Source of the DNA: Candidatus Zixiibacteriota bacterium
GTDB taxonomy: Bacteria; SM23-81
Direction: 5' to 3'
Assembly (NCBI GenBank): GCA_030628225.1
Contig: DAOVRJ010000013.1
Span: 1-18,209, forward strand
Length of the DNA stretch: 18,209 nucleotides
Made by a program: the position numbers and the translations under genes. Shown here piece by piece: positions 7,264-14,199 of the stretch. The notes under the pieces were generated by a model, which did no database searches, was not told where the DNA came from, and was given only the letters and a program-made list of their open reading frames with translations. Numbering within the stretch: the stretch's first letter is position 1; each line of letters opens with the position of its first letter.

Positions 7264-8881
7264 GCCAGATGGGGTTGGTCAAGGCATGCCACGTTCTGGC
7301 TGCAGAGGCCGTTTCTAGTTCCAGCCGAAAGTAAGAGCTCTGTCTTATCTTGAACGGCCCCTCCGGCAAGCTCACCTGGCCGGGGTCCGAAAAGTCCCGG
7401 CCCCTGCGCAGGCTTCGAAGTCTTCTCTCCCGGCCCCCGATTATCCCCCAATGCAAATCGATGCGCTCCAGGGTCCCGAACTCCAGGGAGCTTTTGGCGC
7501 AGATCTGCGCGGTGAACTCCTCTCCGGCAATGGACTGGCCCAGGATGGCCCGCTGTCCCTGTTCGTTCTGAACCTGAAAGATGGCCAGGGGGCCGTCTGT
7601 GACCACGGCCTGTCCCTGGCGGAGAGCCCGGAGCAGGTTCTCTTGACTTAATTCCCGTGAGCAGTATAGGTATGTTCTCACCTGTCCGAAGATCTGCTCT
7701 GTAGATTCTCTCATGGCCACGAAAGGGAGTCTTAACTGCCGGAAACGGCTGAAGTTGCCATGAGCATCGCTGCCGCCGATGTTATACAGCCGTTTTCCTT
7801 GGAGCAACAGTCGCACCCAGCGGTCCAGCCCCCTCTGCAACTCCGGGTTTCTCCTGCCATTCCAGATCTGCAGTCCAGATAGTCCGGGGAGTATGCAGTC
7901 CTTCATCGTCCAGGACCCTCGCCGGAGCAAGATCTTTTCCAGGGCTGAGCCGGACTCCTGGGGATGGGCCGCATAGGCTACCCCGCCGGAGGCGCCGATG
8001 ATCTCCAGAACCTGCTCTATTTTCAGGCTGGGCTCTGTGTGCAGCCAGCGTTCGGCGCTGTCTCCGCTTCCGGGGATGAAGGTGGGCACCCCAAAGGTCA
8101 GCAGGTGAACATTTTTGTTACGGGCATTTCCGCAGGAGACCTCCTCGCCCAGCAGAGTAACGAAATTTTCTTTGCGGTTGTTCAGCTTGGAGATGATCTC
8201 GGTCAGCTGGTGCCACTTTTCCAGCTGCGGGTCCTGGCTGAGGGGATCTCCCGGCCGGTCGTCCAGATCGTAGGAGTGATCGGTGATAGCCGTCCAGGAA
8301 AGACCCATGGCTCTGGCCATCTGCACGGTGGCTTCCGGCGGGGCGCCGAACTCCACCTGGTCCTCTGTGAAGGAGCTGTGAACATGGGGGTCTCCTGGGT
8401 GCCAGCCCGGCATATTGGGCAGCGGATCGGTGGCCAGCATCGTCTTCAGGGGAGCGTGCGAGAGGCGTCGGTAATTATCGTTGTGAAAGCGGAAATGCCG
8501 GCCCCGTCGCCGGCCCAAGAATAGGACGTCGACTTCAACCGGTCCCGGCGGGATCTGCCGGCGAGGGATTTCCAGAATACGGTGCCAGAAATGCCCGTTG
8601 ATGGATTCTCCCCGCAGGGTGAATGATCGAGACAGCTGGTTTTTGCCACCCCAGCGCACGGTGGCCACGATCTCGTCCAATAAAACGGGGTAACGGTCGG
8701 CGTCCTTGACCAGACAGAGTAAGGGGATGTTTTGCCCGGGGTCGATCCGCCAGGGGAGATCGGCGATGATCTCCGGGAAATCGGTGCGCAACAAGCTGAA
8801 GCCCAACCGGAATTTATAGTGGACCTCGGCATAGAGAGCCATGAGAGCCGGAGACAAAGAAAATAAAGGGTCCATTGGCAT
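7217..8881 (-). CDS. PHP domain metallohydrolase, CehA/McbA-like
   Basis: 554-aa protein with a central PHP phosphoesterase-type domain (about residues 160-430) of the CehA/McbA-like group. Metal ligands visible are GDPHVH (D164, H166, H168), ITDHS (D201, H202), GEE (E246, E247), H259, AAHP (H306) and GSDAH (D372, H374). A C-terminal beta-rich domain ends with TNPIWLN, as is usual in this group. Residues 1-150 form an extra N-terminal beta-rich domain. No signal peptide is obvious. The frame opens upstream to a GTG at 9025, but that part only reads the GC-rich hairpin cluster, so the ATG at 8881 (or 8875) is preferred, with no strong Shine-Dalgarno in either case. The 3' end overlaps the reductase gene tail to tail. 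It is a single-gene unit with no operon partner. Substrate unknown; family members include hydrolases of esters, carbamates and phosphates. Confidence 0.85.
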   Translation of the reverse strand: MPMDPLFSLSPALMALYAEVHYKFRLGFSLLRTDFPEIIADLPWRIDPGQNIPLLCLVKDADRYPVLLDEIVATVRWGGKNQLSRSFTLRGESINGHFWHRILEIPRRQIPPGPVEVDVLFLGRRRGRHFRFHNDNYRRLSHAPLKTMLATDPLPNMPGWHPGDPHVHSSFTEDQVEFGAPPEATVQMARAMGLSWTAITDHSYDLDDRPGDPLSQDPQLEKWHQLTEIISKLNNRKENFVTLLGEEVSCGNARNKNVHLLTFGVPTFIPGSGDSAERWLHTEPSLKIEQVLEIIGASGGVAYAAHPQESGSALEKILLRRGSWTMKDCILPGLSGLQIWNGRRNPELQRGLDRWVRLLLQGKRLYNIGGSDAHGNFSRFRQLRLPFVAMRESTEQIFGQVRTYLYCSRELSQENLLRALRQGQAVVTDGPLAIFQVQNEQGQRAILGQSIAGEEFTAQICAKSSLEFGTLERIDLHWGIIGGRERRLRSLRRGRDFSDPGQVSLPEGPFKIRQSSYFRLELETASAARTWHALTNPIWLNFRPGAKRGGECPG

Positions 8882-8930
8882 GTTCGGTTGAAGTGTACTT
8901 ACCTGGGATGACAGAGCTGAATATCGTTTT

Positions 8931-9010
8931 GAGGGGGGAAGTATCCCCCTCGCTGCAGCCAGCGTGCCCCTGCGGGGCACCGGCTCGCTATCGGCGGCAG
9001 GGCCGCCGAT
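8931..9010. repeat. Cluster of four tandem stem-loops
   Basis: Four perfect inverted repeats follow each other: GAGGGGG/CCCCCTC (8931-8951), CGCTG/CAGCG (8951-8964), GTGCCCC/GGGGCAC with a TGC loop (8964-8980), and ATCGGCGGC/GCCGCCGAT with an AGG loop (8990-9010). None is followed by a T run on either strand, so they are not typical terminators. The cluster lies 50-130 bp upstream of the PHP gene start and is much more GC-rich than the repeats beside it. Confidence 0.8.
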
Positions 9011-9133
9011 GCCGTTTTCCTTCACGTCAACCGGCCGCTCGCCTCGCTGTCTTCCGCTACCCCCTCTGCGTTGGGATGAGAGTTTGGTGCTGATGAAGAG
9101 GATGGCGGATGTAGATACTGAAACTCGAAGCTC

Positions 9134-9168
9134 GATGCTGGATTCTGGATACTGGATTCTAGATGCTG
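9134..9168. repeat. GATNCTG heptamer array, 5 units
   Basis: Five contiguous 7-bp units: GATGCTG, GATTCTG, GATACTG, GATTCTA, GATGCTG. A lone sixth word lies at 9184-9190. On the other strand this is the same word as the NATCCAG arrays at 9241, 9309 and 9506 (orientation reversed). Confidence 0.9.
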
Positions 9169-9240
9169 GTAAGTGAAATGCTCGATTCTGAGTATATACC
9201 AGGTTGACTCTGCATTTTCCGAGGTTTAGTTCTTAACCAG

Positions 9241-9303
9241 TATCCAGTATCCAGGATCGGTTTTCGTTTTAACGAATCTCGAATTTCGAATCTCGAGTCT
9301 CGG
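9241..9303. repeat. Compound repeat unit, copy 1 (NATCCAG + GARTCTC)
   Basis: Two TATCCAG words (9241-9254) lead into GATCGG, a T-rich run, AACGA, and then four GARTCTC-type heptamers at 9274-9301 followed by GGCTCTTCATCC. The same order of parts recurs at 9506-9577, showing that a composite unit of about 60-70 bp has been copied, not just single words. Confidence 0.85.
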
Positions 9304-9308
9304 CTCTT

Positions 9309-9342
9309 CATCCAGCATCCAGAATCTAGGATCCAGGATCCG
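9309..9342. repeat. NATCCAG heptamer array, about 5 units
   Basis: Contiguous 7-bp words CATCCAG, CATCCAG, AATCTAG, GATCCAG and a partial GATCC. It follows directly on the GARTCTC array of copy 1 and ends next to the paired-hairpin element. Confidence 0.85.
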
Positions 9343-9349
9343 CTTTTCC

Positions 9350-9438
9350 TGTCATGCCTGCGCATGCAGGCATCTCCGAAAGCAGAACAAGTGAAGCATA
9401 CGGTCAATGCGGAGATTCCGGCATTCGCCGGAATGACA
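9350..9438. repeat. Paired-hairpin element with inverted 29-bp ends
   Basis: The left arm (9350-9378) and right arm (9410-9438) are inverted repeats matching at 24 of 29 positions. Each arm is itself a hairpin with an 8-bp stem and 4-nt loop: ATGCCTGC/GCAGGCAT at 9354-9373 and ATTCCGGC/GCCGGAAT at 9415-9434. Two stem pairs differ between arms in both partners, so pairing is kept. It resembles REP/BIME doublets and the Neisseria dRS3 type ATTCC-N-GGAAT. No transposase gene is present in the window. Confidence 0.8.
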
Positions 9439-9447
9439 AAAGAGAGG

Positions 9448-9501
9448 TTCTCCCAACTCTCCCAACTCGCCTAACTCTCTCAACTCTCTTAACTCTCAAA
9501 A
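9448..9501. repeat. CTCTCNNAA nonamer array, 6 units
   Basis: Six contiguous 9-bp words of the form CTCTCCCAA, CTCGCCTAA, CTCTCTCAA, CTCTCTTAA, CTCTCAAAA. It shares about 20 identical bases, in opposite orientation, with the array at 17882-17917. Confidence 0.85.
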
Positions 9502-9505
9502 CTAT

Positions 9506-9577
9506 AATCCAGGATCCAGGAAAGGATCGGTTTTTTCTTTTAACGAGTCTCGAATCTCGAGTCTCGGCTTTTCATCC
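9506..9577. repeat. Compound repeat unit, copy 2 (NATCCAG + GARTCTC)
   Basis: AATCCAG and GATCCAG (9506-9519), then GATCGG, a T-rich run, AACGA and three GARTCTC words (9545-9565), followed by GGCTTTTCATCC. It ends a few bases from the stop codon of the minus-strand DUF3108 gene at 9582-9584, the same position relative to a gene end as the array at 4-31. Confidence 0.85.
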
Positions 9578-9581
9578 GGCA

Positions 9582-10349
9582 TCAATCCAAGGTGCTGAAC
9601 AGTGCCTTGATGGTGAAGAAGGCGGCGCGGCATTGAGCTTTCAGGGGGGTTTTTAGTTCATCTTCGGCGAACCAGATGGTAAGCTTGGTTTTCTCCCTGA
9701 CCAGGTTATTGGTCAGTATATCGGATGCTCTTTTTTCTTCCCCTGCCCGGCTGGAATGTAAAAAGCGAACCTGAACCTTGATGGAGGGGTGAGAATCCTG
9801 CTGAATATTCACCTTTTCTCGGCCGATTACTTTAGCTCGTATCGTCCACAATTGGCCGTCCAGTTCCAGGGGGGAATCGATGACTTGGTTCTCATCCAGT
9901 CGCTTACCTCGCAGGGCATACATGGCCAGGAACAAATCCCGCACGGACGGGGGCACGGATACCGGCTCTTCTCCATTGCAAAGGGCCTGGCCGTCCTGAT
10001 ATCTGACCGTGCGCCGGAGGTCTACACCCGGTTCACAGATAGATCTCCGGTAACGAAGGGTGCCTGCTTCTGGCCAGGTGAAGTAGGAGTCATACTGGTT
10101 ATCCACCTTATAGATAAGGGAGTAGAATGGTGTGCTCTTGGCTGAGATGGCCAGGTGGTAAACGGTCTCATCGCTCTCCGCTGTCTGCTCAGTTACTCGA
10201 AGAATGGCGGTGGCCACCGGGATGTTCAGAAAGGTTATCTCGGCGCTGAGGGTCTCGCCTAAAAACGGTGGTTGGGCTTTGACCCTGCTCAGGGGGAAAA
10301 TGAACATAAAAAGAGCCACTAGAAATGGGGCCAGCCAGTTTTTTTTCAC
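9582..10349 (-). CDS. DUF3108 domain envelope protein
   Basis: 255-aa exported protein of the DUF3108 family, a beta-rich periplasmic or outer-membrane-associated fold of unknown biochemical role. A signal peptide is plain: basic start KKNW, hydrophobic core about 6-19 and a VKA cleavage site near residue 25. Next comes the family-typical opening GETLSAEITFLNIPVATA, then a YHLAISAKSTPF segment, VDNQYDSYF, and further strands up to a C-terminal WFAEDE element. No lipobox cysteine is visible. The GTG start at 10349 overlaps the TGA of the flippase-like gene as GTGA, with GGAG about nine bases upstream. It is the last gene of the glycosyltransferase operon; a role in handling or transport of the exported product is inferred from position alone. 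The stop is followed at once by repeat copy 2, and no hairpin-plus-T-run terminator is visible. Confidence 0.85.
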   Translation of the reverse strand: MKKNWLAPFLVALFMFIFPLSRVKAQPPFLGETLSAEITFLNIPVATAILRVTEQTAESDETVYHLAISAKSTPFYSLIYKVDNQYDSYFTWPEAGTLRYRRSICEPGVDLRRTVRYQDGQALCNGEEPVSVPPSVRDLFLAMYALRGKRLDENQVIDSPLELDGQLWTIRAKVIGREKVNIQQDSHPSIKVQVRFLHSSRAGEEKRASDILTNNLVREKTKLTIWFAEDELKTPLKAQCRAAFFTIKALFSTLD

Positions 10350-11296
10350 GGATTTCGCTCCGGCAAGGGTTTTGGTTTAACGCCGATGTGGTGTATAAAG
10401 GCCAGGCCGCAGAGGCCGGGAATCAGGATATTGATGGTGAACAGCAGCAGGGAGGCTCCCAGAGCCGAGGTTTCCTGGACCCCGAATTGGGAGAAAAAAA
10501 GCACTGCCGCGCCTTCCCGGACGCCCAGCCCGCCCATGGTGATGGGCAGCGAATTGACCAGCATCACCAGGGGAAAGCAGATGGCCATGACCCGGAGGTC
10601 CACATTCTCGAAAGCCCACAGGAGAAGGTAAAACTGGGTTGAGTAAATCATAAAGTAGAACAGGGAGAAAAGAAGCAGCGTTGTGATGCGACGGCGGCTC
10701 AGGCTCTGGAACCCCTCCAGGAAGAGAGAGACCTTGTCTTTCAGGGGCAGCGAACGGGATAGTTTCTTGGCCGCGGTTGTCAGAAGCTCAGGTCGGCAGG
10801 CGATCAGGATGAACAACCCCAGGATCCCTATGAAGAGCATATAGAAGAGCCCGGAGTGCCAAAGAGCCAGACTGAGGCTGCTCAGCAGAATTGTAGCGCC
10901 GAATGCCGAGGCCTTGTCGATGGCCACCAGCCCCATCAGTTTCAGCTTGCTCTGTCCCGGAATGAACAGGACCCGGGAGAACTCGCCCACCTGGCCGGGG
11001 GTGGCCAGCACGAAGGCGAACCCGCCGATGACGGAGCGGATCAACTGTGCCCTGGACACTTTGGCCGATCCGGACAGCAGATAGCGCCATTTGAGGATCA
11101 GCAGGCTAAAATTTGCCGTCACCAGGATGGCGGCTACGATAAAGGGCAGGAGTTTGATGTGACGAAAGGCGGAAGCGATTTCTACTACATCTACCCGCAG
11201 CAGGATAATGAGTAAAAACAGGGGGGCTGCTGCGAAACGCAGGATGGTGATGATCTTCTTGATTTTCGGGTGACCGGTGGGATTTTGCTCCGGCAT
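10346..11296 (-). CDS. YbhN/LPG-synthase-type flippase-domain membrane protein
   Basis: 316-aa integral membrane protein of the lysylphosphatidylglycerol-synthase transmembrane (UPF0104/YbhN, AglD-like) family, associated with moving or modifying lipid-linked substrates. Hydrophobic segments lie near residues 18-34, 50-68, 85-98, 128-166, 206-228, 236-250 and 280-302. The family signatures are visible: TPGQVGEFSR (99-108) and NSLPITMGGLGVREGAA (248-264). The soluble aminoacyl-transfer domain of true MprF is absent, so this is the short form. The ATG at 11296 has GAGGAG nine bases upstream and lies 13 bp after the radical SAM/SPASM gene. It overlaps the DUF3108 gene by GTGA. In this operon it is the best candidate for translocating the glycosylated product across the inner membrane; that is inference. 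Confidence 0.9.
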   Translation of the reverse strand: MPEQNPTGHPKIKKIITILRFAAAPLFLLIILLRVDVVEIASAFRHIKLLPFIVAAILVTANFSLLILKWRYLLSGSAKVSRAQLIRSVIGGFAFVLATPGQVGEFSRVLFIPGQSKLKLMGLVAIDKASAFGATILLSSLSLALWHSGLFYMLFIGILGLFILIACRPELLTTAAKKLSRSLPLKDKVSLFLEGFQSLSRRRITTLLLFSLFYFMIYSTQFYLLLWAFENVDLRVMAICFPLVMLVNSLPITMGGLGVREGAAVLFFSQFGVQETSALGASLLLFTINILIPGLCGLAFIHHIGVKPKPLPERNP

Positions 11297-11309
11297 CTCG
11301 CTTTCTCCT

Positions 11310-12374
11310 CTAAACGGCTTCTTTCTTAAGCACGAGTCTGGTCAGCCCCTCGGAGCAGTTCTGACACAGGGGCATCTGGGCCCTGGCGGTGAGGATGCGC
11401 TGGCGAAAGACACGGTATTTTTCACCATGCCAGATTTTTGCTAAACTCCCGGACCGGAAGATATTGCCCAGGGGAAACTCATTGTCCTTGTCGAAACAGC
11501 AGGCACACACAGTGCCATCGCTGTTGATCACCGGGCAGAACCAGATCCAACGGCAGTTGTTCCGAATTCTACCTTTGAGCCTCAGGGATTGGGCTTTAAG
11601 GATGTAACGGCGATGGGCCTGCCGGTCGGGGAGATATTGCCGCCCTTCCTGAGGGGTTTCTACCTGCAGGGTCTTCAAGGAGATCCTGTCCACCTGGAGA
11701 TCACGGGCCAGAGCCCGAAAGGTCTCGATTTCATGCTGGTTGTGCTTCATGACCAAGAACTGCAGCTCGATGTAAGGCAGGGATGAGCCCAGATGTCTCT
11801 TTGCCCTCACCAGGTGCCGGATACCCCTGATCACCTGCTGAAAGTCGCCGCCCTTTCGGTATCCCTGGTAGGTTTCCGGAGTGGCCCCGTCCAGGGAGAT
11901 GATCAGATCATCCAGGCCCGAGGCCACCAGCCGTTCGGCTCTCTCCCGGCTGTCCAGGAAATGGCCGTTGGTGCTGGTCAAGGTTGCCATCTTCCTGGTT
12001 TTAGCATAGCGTATCATGGCCAACAGATCTGGGTTGAGGAAGGGTTCTCCCTGGTTCCACAGGGTCAGGTGCACCAGGTAAGGTCCCATCTCGTCGATGA
12101 TTCGGCGGAATTGATCCAGGGGCATGTGGCCCTGCTTTCTGGTCAGCTTGCCTGACCCCACCGCGCAGAGGGGGCAGTGCAGGTTGCACAGGCTGGAGGG
12201 CTCCACCATGAGCATAAAGGGGCGCCCCCAGACGATGGGCCGGCGAAACAGGCTGGAGAGCAAACAGGAGGTAAACACCAGCAGGATGTTCACCACCTGA
12301 CCGGGGGTCACCGGGGTGGTGAGCACTCGCCGGCAGAGTGTCAGAGACCTTCTCCAACGGGCGGTGGAGCTCAT
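11310..12374 (-). CDS. Radical SAM/SPASM protein
   Basis: 354-aa radical S-adenosylmethionine enzyme. The 4Fe-4S SAM-binding motif is CNLHCPLC (C63, C67, C70), preceded by VEPSSLC as in the SPASM group. GEP (108-110), STNG (133-136) and SLDGA (159-163) follow, giving a complete radical SAM barrel. The C-terminal SPASM region holds C273, C279, C289, C291, C292, C336 and C339, enough for auxiliary clusters; NSDGTVCACCFDKDNEFPLG is typical. Residues 1-55 form a basic, partly hydrophobic N-terminal extension (about 22-42), which may attach it to the membrane. The ATG at 12374 overlaps the deacetylase stop as ATGA. The protein resembles envelope-lipid or sugar-modifying radical SAM enzymes as much as peptide-maturation ones. 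No precursor peptide gene is visible nearby, so the substrate is more likely a lipid or glycan. Confidence 0.92.
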   Translation of the reverse strand: MSSTARWRRSLTLCRRVLTTPVTPGQVVNILLVFTSCLLSSLFRRPIVWGRPFMLMVEPSSLCNLHCPLCAVGSGKLTRKQGHMPLDQFRRIIDEMGPYLVHLTLWNQGEPFLNPDLLAMIRYAKTRKMATLTSTNGHFLDSRERAERLVASGLDDLIISLDGATPETYQGYRKGGDFQQVIRGIRHLVRAKRHLGSSLPYIELQFLVMKHNQHEIETFRALARDLQVDRISLKTLQVETPQEGRQYLPDRQAHRRYILKAQSLRLKGRIRNNCRWIWFCPVINSDGTVCACCFDKDNEFPLGNIFRSGSLAKIWHGEKYRVFRQRILTARAQMPLCQNCSEGLTRLVLKKEAV

Positions 12375-13099
12375 AGGGTCGGTTCCTTTTTCTCCTGAGC
12401 CTGCTGTGGCAAAATCAGTTCCGGCAGTGTGACCAGGCGGTAGCCCCTGGATCTGAGGCCGCGGATGATCTCCGGCAGGGCGCGGACAGTCTGGCTGCGG
12501 TCCTCCCCGGGGTCGTCGTACTTGGCGTCGTGGAGGAGCACGATGGTTCCGTTCCGGGCCCTGTCCAGAACCCGCCGGACGATGTGATCAGTACCAGGCT
12601 GTTTCCAATCTCCGGTGGAGAGGCTCCACAGAACCGTGCGCATGCCCAGCTGGGAGGCCAGACTCAGGGTTTTCCATCCGGCCAGGCCTCTGGGCGGTCG
12701 AAAGAAACGCGGTTTCTGGCCAGTGATGCGCTCGATCGCCGCTGAGGTTTCCACCATCTCCTGCCTGATCAGCTTTTGGGGAGCGAGGATCAGATGCCTG
12801 TGTCCGTATGAGTGATTGCCGACGGTGTGAGCATTGGCCAGCATCTGTCGGACCAGGTGGGGGTGTTGCTCCACGTGGCGGCCAAGAAGGAAAAAGGTGG
12901 CCGGGGTGCGGTGGCGCCGGAGAATATCCAGGATCTGTGCTGTATAGATGGGGTGGGGGCCGTCGTCGAAGGTCAGGGCCACGGAACGATCCATGGTGTT
13001 TCCCCGCCAGACGGTCTGTCGCAGGACAGATGGCAGGAGACGGCAAAACCCCCGGGTTGTGTCGCCGGCCCCGCAGAAAGCCCGTGCAGATCCGCTCAT
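12371..13099 (-). CDS. Polysaccharide deacetylase (NodB/CE4 fold)
   Basis: 242-aa metal-dependent N- or O-deacetylase acting on amino sugars. All five CE4 motifs are visible: TFDDGP (D45, D46), HSYGH (H96, H100), RPPRG (134-138), TGDW (D164) and LLHD (H190). Together with D46 the two histidines form the usual metal triad. No signal peptide is visible, so it may act on a cytoplasmic lipid-linked sugar rather than on peptidoglycan, in contrast to many CE4 enzymes. The frame is open to 13348, but the ATG at 13099 is preferred: it overlaps the TGA of the upstream radical SAM gene as ATGA, and GGGAGG lies seven bases upstream. The downstream radical SAM/SPASM gene also overlaps by ATGA. Substrate is inferred to be the glycosyl residue added by one of the GT2 enzymes in the same operon. 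Confidence 0.92.
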   Translation of the reverse strand: MSGSARAFCGAGDTTRGFCRLLPSVLRQTVWRGNTMDRSVALTFDDGPHPIYTAQILDILRRHRTPATFFLLGRHVEQHPHLVRQMLANAHTVGNHSYGHRHLILAPQKLIRQEMVETSAAIERITGQKPRFFRPPRGLAGWKTLSLASQLGMRTVLWSLSTGDWKQPGTDHIVRRVLDRARNGTIVLLHDAKYDDPGEDRSQTVRALPEIIRGLRSRGYRLVTLPELILPQQAQEKKEPTL

Positions 13100-14199
13100 G
13101 ATTTGGCCTCCCGGTTTCCAGGCCGCCGGGGAAAGTGGAATCCTCTGCGTAGATGGTATACCTTGAGCAACGTGTCCATGAGATCCCCGAAAGAGGGGGG
13201 ATGAAACAGCAGGTATCGCTCGGCATAACAGCTGGCCCAGCACCCCGGGCAATGGCGGTATTCGTCCAGCCGCTCCCGGTAGGCTGGTCCGGAGAAGATC
13301 TCGCTCAAATCCTGCTGGAAGATGTTGCCGATGGGCTCGCCGCGGCACAGGTAGACCTGGCCATCCTCCATGATCACCGTGCGGGTTGAGAGAAGCGGGG
13401 CGTCCAGATAGGGGCAGGATCGGGGATAATTACCCCTGGCTGCCTGCTCGATGCCCCGCACAAAGGATTTCAGGTTGAGAACGATCGGGCTCTGGCTAAT
13501 CAGCCGGAGCACCCGGCTAAGCGATGGGCCGGGCCTGAGGATGAGCTCATCGTCCTGCCGAGTAGTTTTCGTCAGGGTGTGGTAGAGCCCCACCGTCGCC
13601 TGCCAGCCGCACTCGGCGATGACCTTCAGCAGCCGGGGGACCTGCTCCAGGTTCCGGTTGTTGATCACGATGTTGGCGTAAAGCAGAGATCTGGATGCGG
13701 AATTGGCCCGTATGCGGGCGATGCGCCGCATTCGGTCGGTGACAGTGGCGGAGAAGTCGGCAACGCCCCTGAGGTCGTCGCCCAGAGGGCCCAGACCATC
13801 CAGGGAGGTCTGGATGTTGATCTCGTTGTCCATGGCAACCCGGGCCACTCGCTCCACGAGCTCGGGTCGATGGTAGAGCCCGGTGACCAGGGTGACGGCC
13901 ACAGAAAAGGTTCTTTTGGCCTCCAGCAGGATCTCCTCCAGGTCCGCAGCCAACAGGGGCTCTCCGCCGCTGATCAGGCCCACATAAGCTCCGTAATCCC
14001 GCATTCGTGAGGCGATGAGCCGAAACCGCTTCAGGTCAAGAGAGGCCGGGACGGTTCGTCGGTTGTAGACATTGCACTGCCGGCATCTCTGGGAGCACAG
14101 CCGGGTGATGCGTATCTCGGTGCTGGAATTGAGCGGCCGGTTCTGCATCCAGCGGACCGCCATTTTTTCCAGCAGAGCTGCATTGTTGGCCAGGCTCAC
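13096..14199 (-). CDS. Radical SAM protein with C-terminal cysteine cluster
   Basis: 367-aa radical SAM enzyme. The SAM-cluster motif is CSQRCRQC (C35, C39, C42), followed by SGGEP (77-81) and TSLDG (131-135). The C-terminal part resembles a SPASM/twitch region: C262, C285 in VYLCRG, then GNIF and a CPGCWASC group (C317, C320, C324). It is only distantly similar to the neighbouring radical SAM/SPASM gene: the N-terminal extension is absent and cysteine spacing differs, so this is not a recent duplicate. The GTG at 14199 overlaps the upstream glycosyltransferase TGA as GTGA, with a strong GGGAGGGGGG Shine-Dalgarno. The 3' end overlaps the deacetylase as ATGA. The reaction is unknown. Sitting between a GT2 gene and a deacetylase, it more likely acts on a glycolipid or a lipid carrier than on a peptide. 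Confidence 0.9.
   Translation of the reverse strand: MSLANNAALLEKMAVRWMQNRPLNSSTEIRITRLCSQRCRQCNVYNRRTVPASLDLKRFRLIASRMRDYGAYVGLISGGEPLLAADLEEILLEAKRTFSVAVTLVTGLYHRPELVERVARVAMDNEINIQTSLDGLGPLGDDLRGVADFSATVTDRMRRIARIRANSASRSLLYANIVINNRNLEQVPRLLKVIAECGWQATVGLYHTLTKTTRQDDELILRPGPSLSRVLRLISQSPIVLNLKSFVRGIEQAARGNYPRSCPYLDAPLLSTRTVIMEDGQVYLCRGEPIGNIFQQDLSEIFSGPAYRERLDEYRHCPGCWASCYAERYLLFHPPSFGDLMDTLLKVYHLRRGFHFPRRPGNREAKS

Noticed and set aside
8882-9025. N-terminal extension of the PHP protein to a GTG at 9025
   Set aside because: It translates the stem-loop cluster into low-complexity Gly/Pro/Ala/Arg sequence and lacks a Shine-Dalgarno; not fully excluded.
9545-9567. GARTCTC array as terminator of the DUF3108 operon
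   Set aside because: The CTCGA/TCGAG dyads are short and, on the minus strand, are followed by A-rich rather than T-rich sequence.
9241-9577. Possible CRISPR array
   Set aside because: Units are 7-9 bp and contiguous, without spacers, and no cas gene is present.
13100-13348. N-terminal extension of the deacetylase frame to 13348
   Set aside because: It lies entirely within the upstream radical SAM gene, and the ATG at 13099 has both a strong Shine-Dalgarno and the ATGA junction.
9582-14199. RiPP biosynthesis reading of the radical SAM/SPASM genes
   Set aside because: No precursor-peptide-like small frame, recognition-element protein or peptidase lies in the operon, and the partners are glycan enzymes.
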